A DNA stretch of 31,890 nt, taken from contig NW_014578847.1 of NCBI RefSeq assembly GCF_000485595.1, positions 23,179 to 55,068 of the forward strand, read 5' to 3'. The translations under genes were made by a program, and so were the position numbers. Positions within the stretch are counted from its first letter, which is position 1. Each line of letters begins with the position of its first letter. This document shows positions 25,898-31,890 of the stretch, piece by piece. The notes under the pieces are model-generated. The model searched no databases and was not told the DNA's origin. It saw only the letters and a program-made list of their open reading frames with translations. The DNA comes from Priapulus caudatus. Lineage: Eukaryota > Priapulida > Priapulimorpha > Priapulimorphida > Priapulidae.

Positions 25898-26616
25898 ACT
25901 TCTCTGGTCTCTTGTCTTAGACATTGAACGTGTGTTAGATAATACCAGACTGAGTATTATGTATAGCAGACAGTATGAGCATGCAGTTAGATCTCTATGT
26001 CTATGTCAGTGAGTCAGTAGTAACCAGGCCCGTAACCAAGGGGGGATCGGGTGGATCGGACAATCCCCCCCGCGGAACAGGAAGTTCCGCTCTACAAAAT
26101 AAAAATTCAATGAGTCCCGCGGCCGCCGGGATAGTAAACAAAAATCGTCAAAATCTGAGCGGGCGCAGGCCACTATAGCGTTATACAGCAGGCATAACAT
26201 ATTTGCAAGCGCCAGCATAAATGTGATGTGTATATACATTGTATCAAACGAACCAGACAATCTGTCTAGACAATACGCCTGTCCGGAGTGTACTGTGGAG
26301 GCGTATGTAAAATGAACGCGAGCGATAAGAGTTTCAAAGGAAAACGACGAAAGTCATATTAAATGATAAAATTTCTTCCTTTTTTGATGTATTTTATTAA
26401 AAGGGAAGGGTCGGTACGGGACGCGGGACACATGGGCAAAAGACGGGACGATCCCGTACAATACGGGACGTCTGGTCACCCAGCCTGGGCTATATAAAGA
26501 ATTTGGCATCATCGAAAACATATCTGGTAAGTTTCATCATTGTAGCTTTGTACAGCTTTGTAGCATTGTAGCTGATTTTCATAGTTTGGTTTTCCAGAAG
26601 TTTGAGCGTCCACAAC
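25898..26616. other. Intergenic stretch with transposon termini
   Basis: At about 26028 the sequence CAGGCCCGTAACCAAGGGG begins, followed by GGATCGGGTGGATCGGACAA and a C run. I associate this kind of terminus with animal DNA transposons. At about 26408-26483 repeated GGGACG / CCCGTA motifs end in GACGTCTGGTCACCC, whose reverse complement GGGTGACCAGACGTC also looks like an element end. No gene is supported; frames of 67-84 codons here are incidental. Confidence 0.45.
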
Positions 26617-26946
26617 CAGAAGCGGGTCTAGGATTTTTGAAAAGGGGGTGTCCAGGAAGAAATAAAGGGCACTTTCTCCTGCTTACATTTTCTGGTGTTT
26701 TAAAAAGCTGCCGAAGGCCACTTAGGTTTTTTTTTTAATTGGTGCATTCTGAGAGCATCTGAGCAGTAATTTTGATGTCTAGAATGCAAACATTTATCAG
26801 ACCCGGTCCCCCGGACGCCTGCGGACCCCTCTTTGCCCATTTCTAGGTTTTGATAACGAATTTACATATATATTATATATAGTAAATCTTTATCAGAAAA
26901 ACTAGCGCTAAACAATATTTTTTTATGGAGACAATATATGAGAAGT

Positions 26947-26997
<51 letters not shown>

Positions 26998-27182
26998 TGT
27001 GTGTATGCTTTTTTTTCTTTTTTTTTGTAAAAAGAGGGGTCCGGACCCCCTCGACCCCCTCTGGATCCGCCCCTGCCAACTATACCACCCAAGTCCCGTT
27101 TTGGACGTTTATACAAGGGTGGAGTCTATAACCATTTTCGTAAAAAGGGTCCCTGTATTTTTTAATCCTGGATCCACCCCTG
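26617..27182. mobile_element. hAT-type terminal fragments
   Basis: The left end at 26617 reads CAGAAGCGGGTCTAGGATTT. The right end at 27182, read inward, gives CAGGGGTGGATCCAGGATTA, a good inverted partner. A second right-type end (GGATCCGCCCCTG) stops at 27075, so fragments are nested or stacked. No 8-bp target-site duplication is visible at either pairing. The left fragment could be the 5' end of the element encoding the transposase that starts at 27380. Confidence 0.55.
26946..27003. repeat. GT / GTGC microsatellite
   Basis: GT repeats followed by GTGC steps and then a T-rich run to 27026. Cys/Val-rich plus frames and His/Thr-rich minus frames over it are artefacts of the repeat. Confidence 0.95.
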
Positions 27183-27372
27183 CATGGTGTACGTCGGTTA
27201 CAGCCCTATAGACCGAAGGTCCGATAGACCGAAGGTTATGTGTTCAAGGTGTAAAGATGCAACTTTGAATACGCAGTCGCTACGCGTCCGGAACTGGGGA
27301 AAAACCAGGTAGTTAAATCAAATGACCGCAGTAACCCTACGGTTTAAAAACCCACTGTTTATATTATTTCAG
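27183..27372 (+). other. Upstream flank / probable intron of the DUF4371 hAT gene
   Basis: A short tandem TAGACCGAAGGT pair lies at about 27209-27235. A pyrimidine-rich acceptor (TTTATATTATTTCAG, AG at 27371-27372) lies 7 bases before the ATG at 27380, so a 5' non-coding exon and an intron are likely upstream. Confidence 0.5.
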
Positions 27373-29741
27373 ACGGAATATGGGACGCCCAGAGCAGAGG
27401 AAACGTGACCTCAAATGCGCAGCGAAAAGGAATCGTTCAACCCTTGACGGATACTTCAAGCTAAAATGTGGAGATAATAGCGACGCTCTGGAGACTGCTT
27501 CCGACCAGGCTGACGGACGTCATGTGGCCAACCAGAACACTGAGGGTACGGTGGTAACCCCGAACACCGATGAACCTGAGCCGCCACCTGCTTCCACCGC
27601 TCATCATACCCATCCGGCGAATGAGGTCAAGGAAAGTGGGGAATTGATAACGGACGTTGGTAGTATGTACCCCGCGTCGGAAAACTATGATAACATACCT
27701 CATGAAAATGTACAAACTTTTCTCAAAAACATTCGCAATCTAACCCGCGAACAAAAATACCACCTGCTGAAGCACCATGCGCGCATGCCACATGACTACG
27801 TGTTTCCGTCGCGGTATATCGCCGGATGCAACAGAAGATTTAATAACCAGTGGATCGATGACTTTCCTTGGATTGTCTATTCTAAAGCAACCGACGGCGC
27901 ATTCTGTCTCCCATGTACCCTGTTTGTGGAGGAGAAGAGGGAACACCTCGGTCTGCTCGTGAATAAGCCGTTGCGAAAATGGAGTAAAAAGAAGGACACA
28001 ATCAACCCGCATGCGGAATGCCTGTACCATACTCGTGCCATGCAAGTTGCGGACAGTCTGATCCACAGCATCGAAACCCCCCAATCAACAATTCCAGCAC
28101 TCAGCGACGCACGTGTCAAAGAAAACATTGGCAGAAACAGACACATTGTGAAATGTGTCGCCGAAGCTGTGCTGTGGTGCAGCAGACAATGCATCGCGTT
28201 ACGCGGGGACAAGGAGGACCTCAAGAGCGGCGGAAATCCCGGCAATTTCCTTGCCCTCATGAAACTGATGGCAAACCACGATCCAATATTGAGAGCACAC
28301 TTGGATTCACCAATCCTCAAGAACGCAACATATGTGTCCCCGAAAATTCAAAATGAGGTGATAAATATAATGGGCGAGGACATGATCCTCGCGCAGATAG
28401 TCAGTGAGGTAAATTCGGCAGTTTACTATAGTGTGTTAGCTGACGAGACCACCTCGTCACCGTCGCATAACAAAGGAACCAACTTCGCTTCTTGTATCCG
28501 TTTGGATCAAATTGTAAGATATAAATAGCGAATTTGGTGGAGTTCGCTTGGACTATCACAGAACCACTGGCTATAACATGCCCAAGAAAATGAAATCAGT
28601 GTCTCGCGGAGATAGACCGACATCAGCAACACGAGGTCATGACGGAGCGGCTGCAATGTCGATGACCATCGCGTGCAAAGTCAATCCGTGATGACGCCGC
28701 CCAAACATACATGTCACTGCAAATGGTCACTCGCCTGAACTGGTAATTGGACATGCCTGTTCCAATACGGACGTCGCAATAGAAGACAAACAAGTACAGG
28801 CTAATATGACACAGGTTGTTGGAGCACATCAGTAAACAAAAAATGCTCACTGCCAGTAAGCGAAGGAGTCCGCTACTAAACCTTATGTAAGGGACGCCGC
28901 TGGCAAGTGTCAAGCAATACGCACTAAACGTACCCCATCTAGTGACCGCATTGAAAGATCGCGCACTGGATACCATTTCCGAACTCGGACGAGACTCAGA
29001 GGCAATCAATGGATTCTAAGCATAACGAGACCCGCCCGGAATTCTATAAATCTTGGTTCGGCCGTTCCGTCTGGCATGCCAGACCGGTCGTCGCGTCAAG
29101 TAAAGACGTTCAACGTTGGCGAAACACCATGGACGATGTTATTAAAAGACATTCACTAGGTCCCGTGCAGATGCAGAAAAAGGTGGATGGGTACCGATCT
29201 CCATGCCTCCGGCGCATACAAACCGCGCGGCAAATAACCAGAGGCAATACACCAGCCGAGAGCGGTGATGAATAACTACAAAGCGAAACCTGTATCGTTT
29301 GACAGACCCATATTGTCACGAACTTGAGGCTCACTTTCCGGGCGCAAGGACACCGCTCAGTAAAGATGACATGGTCCTCGTTCCTACTCCTGGGAAAACA
29401 TCCGACATCTCGGAGGTTGTGGACCATTACGAGACGATTGCCCGACGCCTCATCCTGTGCTCCACTGAACTGGATTACTGAACCATAAGTTACTAATGTG
29501 CAGACAAACCGAAACTCCCTTAGCACATGCTCTGAAATCTGTATGAAACGTATGTTCCAAATTTCGTTCTACTGAAGATAGGATTACGTTGCCTGGACCT
29601 TCATGCGAGTGTGAGCGAAGTTTCAGCACGATACGTCCCGCTTACCACACATACTTACGTGCATCAATGGGCAGGATTAACGCCTCTCGACATTGCGCTA
29701 AGCTGTCCATAACGATGATTCCAATAGAATCTCGAGTTTAA
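27373..29741 (+). pseudogene. hAT transposase, TTF-type zinc finger / DUF4371 (ZMYM1-like), decayed
   Basis: The ATG at 27380 opens 382 codons. The N-terminus is basic (RKRDLKCAAKRNRSTLDGYF), followed by a Thr/Glu-rich linker and a TTF-type zinc-finger region (about residues 130-215; YIAGCNRRFNNQW, FCLPCTLF). A DUF4371-type region (about 216-378) then ends at YYSVLADETTSS, which carries the first catalytic Asp. The frame breaks after that (stop 28526-28528), but recognisable pieces continue in other frames. These are RGHDGAAAMS near 28640 (second Asp), NGHSPELVIGHACSN near 28720, FYKSWFGRS near 29045, LTDPYCHELEAHF near 29300, and ECERSFSTIR near 29610 with the hAT dimerisation motif, to a stop at 29739-29741. 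It is a dead copy of a cut-and-paste transposase. The well-preserved 5' part suggests fairly recent decay or local sequence errors. Confidence 0.85.
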
Positions 29742-30637
29742 ACTTCGCACAAAAAGTAACACCAAAAAATTTAAAATGGATCGTATTATTGTAATACTGA
29801 TTATTATTGTAGATTTGTTGTATACCACCACAGTGATCATACTGAAAACGTCTCATATGTACAGTGTTAATGTATAGCCGGCATTTAGTTTAACGGTTAC
29901 ACATCGATGGTATTTCGCAAACCATCTTTGTTTCGATAATATATAAAAATTATTTAATACAAAAAATCTATAGCATTCTTCAATTATGTACCAATGTTAT
30001 GTATAGCCGGCAATTTAACTGTTTACGTTTACACATCATATGTGTACATGTTCCAGAACCATCTTGTTTCCATAATAAACAAGAACATTATTTAGCAAAA
30101 ATAACTGTTGAAAATATCAAACGCAGCAGACATACTTCAAATGGCGCTAAAAGGGTCGCATTTTTCAAATTTTCTGGGGAGGTCCCATACCCCCGCCTGC
30201 GCTCGGCATCGCGCCTGATAGTTCCGGGTTTACCCATTAAATCGAGCGCCGCCCGCAAAACTCNGTGGTCTGGCCATTCCGAAAGACCCAGCGTCGCCAC
30301 GCAAAGGACTGAATTTTGAACTTCCACTATTCGACTAGCAAGAGCGTGGGCCACAACACCCACACCAGACCTTGTACTAAAGTTTTCGCTAAACCCGCAG
30401 CCTTCCTTCCTTCGAAGGAGACAACATCTGTCCGTGCGAAAAATCGGTATTGAATTTAAAAATTTAAAAATTAATTAAAATTCAATATTTGCTGTTTGAC
30501 AGAATCTTTGTTCACACACTTATCTTTCATTACTCGAGGTACCATAGGAGCAGAATTTGAAAATTCATAATCCATTTGTTTTATTTGAGCTAACTTACTA
30601 AATTTATATTTGATTCTCATTCACATTTAATTTTCAG
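29742..30637. other. Transposon 3' flank and intron of the next hAT gene
   Basis: Includes the diverged tandem duplication at 29865-30100. CTGGGGAGGTCCCATACCCC at about 30173-30194 resembles the G/C-rich subterminal part of hAT elements. An AT-rich inverted repeat (ATTGAATTT ... AAATTCAAT) lies at about 30449-30485. The last part, ending CACATTTAATTTTCAG (AG 30636-30637), is intron sequence of the following exon; its donor was not found. Confidence 0.5.
29865..30100. repeat. Diverged tandem duplication (about 110-130 bp unit)
   Basis: TAATGTATAGCCGGCATTTAG with downstream ACCATCTTTGTTTCGATAAT and TTATTTA occurs at about 29868-29960. It recurs at about 29995-30100 as TTATGTATAGCCGGCAATTTA, ACCATCTTGTTTCCATAAT and TTATTTA. 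The copies differ by numerous indels. Confidence 0.7.
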
Positions 30638-31890
30638 GAGATGTAGCCAGCTGCTTGGACGACGATCCTTGCCTGCCCCCACTGTCACATCGGACGACGA
30701 GATTTTGTTCAGAACCATTTACTACACAGCTCAGGAAGAGATTCCTACAGAGAAAGTGAACAGTCTCCTGACTCTACAAAGATTAAATGGTGCAGAAATA
30801 ACTTACCAAAACCTAAGTTGGGACACCACTAGTGACATCTTGGAATGTATTGGTGACGTTTTCACACGCGAGATAGTCAATGAAGTCGCTACATTCTCTG
30901 TTTTTGCACTTATCATTGATGAAACTACTGACATATCTGTGCAAAATAAACTGAGTATCTGCATAAGATATGTCATTCAGGGAGAGAGCAAAACACAATT
31001 TCTAGCTAATGTGAAACTCGATGATGGGACTGCACACACTATTGTGGAACATTTATCAGAAAAGGTTGAGGAGCTAGGCATTGATTTGACAAAGATGGTC
31101 TCTTTTGCTACGGATGGGACAAGCACAATGATGGGTAGAAAAATGGGAGCTGGTGTTCAGATGAAAATCAAGCATTCTCCATGCATGGTGCAAACTCACT
31201 GTATTGCACACAGACTCAACCCTGCCTGCAATGACTCAATCAAAAAACTTGGTGCTCTGGTGCAACTGAGAGATAAGTTTGGTTCCTTGTACCGTTTCAT
31301 TAGCAATTCTTACATAATCACAGGGAAATTAAAAGAGATCCAGCTTGTTCTACAAGAACCCGATCTAAAAATCAAAGAACCGTATTCGATCAGATGGATC
31401 GGACTGAGGAATGCAGTCCCGGCTGTGTACGACTGCTACGCTTCCGTTATCGCCACTCTCTCAGCACTGGGAGCCTCAAAACGAAACTCAAGCAGCATTG
31501 CAATAATTGGCCTTCATAAATACTTCACCACCTACAAGGTTTCACTCATGATCCCATTCATGGCTGATGTCCATTCCATTGTTGCTTGTCTTAGTAAGCA
31601 GCTACAAAAACAAAGTTTGGTCTTCAGTGAAATCCAGCCCCTGATGGACGCCACAGTTGCAAAGTTGGAGGAACTCAAGGAGAAAGATGGGGAGTGCCTT
31701 GCAGAGATGAAATCTGTTCATGAATTGAGGGATAATGAAATGTTTTTCAAAGGGGAGAAGCTGAAAAATTACAGCCAAGCTACAGGGAAAGAATTTTACA
31801 ATTTGAGAAATGCATACATAGACAGTTTGACACAGAATATCAAGAACAGATTTCATAAGGAAGACAGTGACCTCTTCCAATCCCTGAGTC
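30638..31890 (+). CDS. hAT transposase exon (ZMYM6/ZNF862-like lineage), runs off the window
   Basis: After the acceptor AG at 30636-30637 one frame stays open for about 417 codons, to the last base of the window. Order: SDDEILFRTIYYTAQEE, then IIDETTD with the first catalytic Asp (30918-30920), FATDGTSTMMG with the second Asp (31113-31115), HCIAHRLNPAC, and the conserved Trp of SIRWIGLRN (31394-31396). A long alpha-helical insertion-domain-like region follows. This is the RNase H-like core of a hAT transposase or a domesticated relative. The N-terminal zinc finger would lie on upstream exons not identified here. The C-terminal dimerisation domain lies beyond the window; its counterpart is seen in the 25061-25897 fragment. 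No stops or shifts are present. It could be a live transposase or a host gene derived from one. Confidence 0.9.

Noticed and set aside
26862-27211. Cys/Val-rich and His/Thr-rich frames
   Set aside because: They are translations of the GT microsatellite and the flanking T run.
27461-28320. Minus-strand frames of 84-147 codons
   Set aside because: They are shadows of the DUF4371-type hAT transposase on the plus strand.

Overview
This is animal nuclear DNA, most likely from an invertebrate and possibly a marine one. It has spliceosomal introns, a seven-transmembrane receptor relic, an ankyrin-repeat exon, abundant CA/GT microsatellites and minisatellites, and many animal-type mobile elements: Ty3/gypsy, two hAT lineages, a CACTA/tnp2-like transposon and MITEs. 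I saw no bacterial operons, rRNA, tRNA or CRISPR. The species cannot be told from the sequence. Six isolated N bases (1592, 3692, 10744, 16352, 19089, 30264) mark a draft assembly, and several lie where the sequence context changes abruptly.

Layout. 1-5500: microsatellites, a MITE with 13-bp perfect terminal repeats (195-729), one partial ankyrin exon on the minus strand (1593-1810), a GA-rich minisatellite (3200-3630), small inverted repeats and a G-rich minisatellite (5157-5500). 5502-6491: the 3' end of a gypsy retrotransposon (integrase tail, polypurine tract, 187-bp LTR), then an old 19-bp satellite to about 6970. 7622-8274: first copy of a roughly 650-bp repeat whose second copy is at 23163-23813. 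8275-10430: largely unassigned.

10430-18900: the most interesting block. It holds three partial copies of one CACTA/tnp2-like transposon. Copy A (10745-11485, minus) has only the transposase leader and part of an accessory exon and intron. Copy C (about 12947-14892, plus) has the only long transposase reading frame, with a DDE-type layout. Copy B (15223-18900, plus) has the leader, a broken transposase start and then a second gene cut into eight exons. Exon phases match at four successive junctions in its 3' half, so the gene can be read even though no exon has a long ORF.

18901-23160: a MITE flanked by TTAA (19096-19853), a long pyrimidine tract (about 21310-21870), otherwise unassigned. 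23621-24714 (minus): a decayed class A GPCR with all seven helices recognisable, ending inside the second copy of the 650-bp repeat. 25061-25897: C-terminal part of a hAT transposase. 26028-27182: hAT-like termini and a GT microsatellite. 27373-29741: a second, DUF4371/ZMYM1-like hAT transposase, intact for about 380 codons and then decayed. 30638-31890: an uninterrupted exon of the first hAT lineage that runs off the window and is nearly identical to the 25061 fragment where they overlap.

The window therefore reads as a transposon-rich intergenic region containing two host-gene relics (ankyrin, GPCR). Nothing here shows a co-operating host pathway. The main novelty candidates are the two-gene transposon with an intron-rich partner gene and the rearranged order of its parts.
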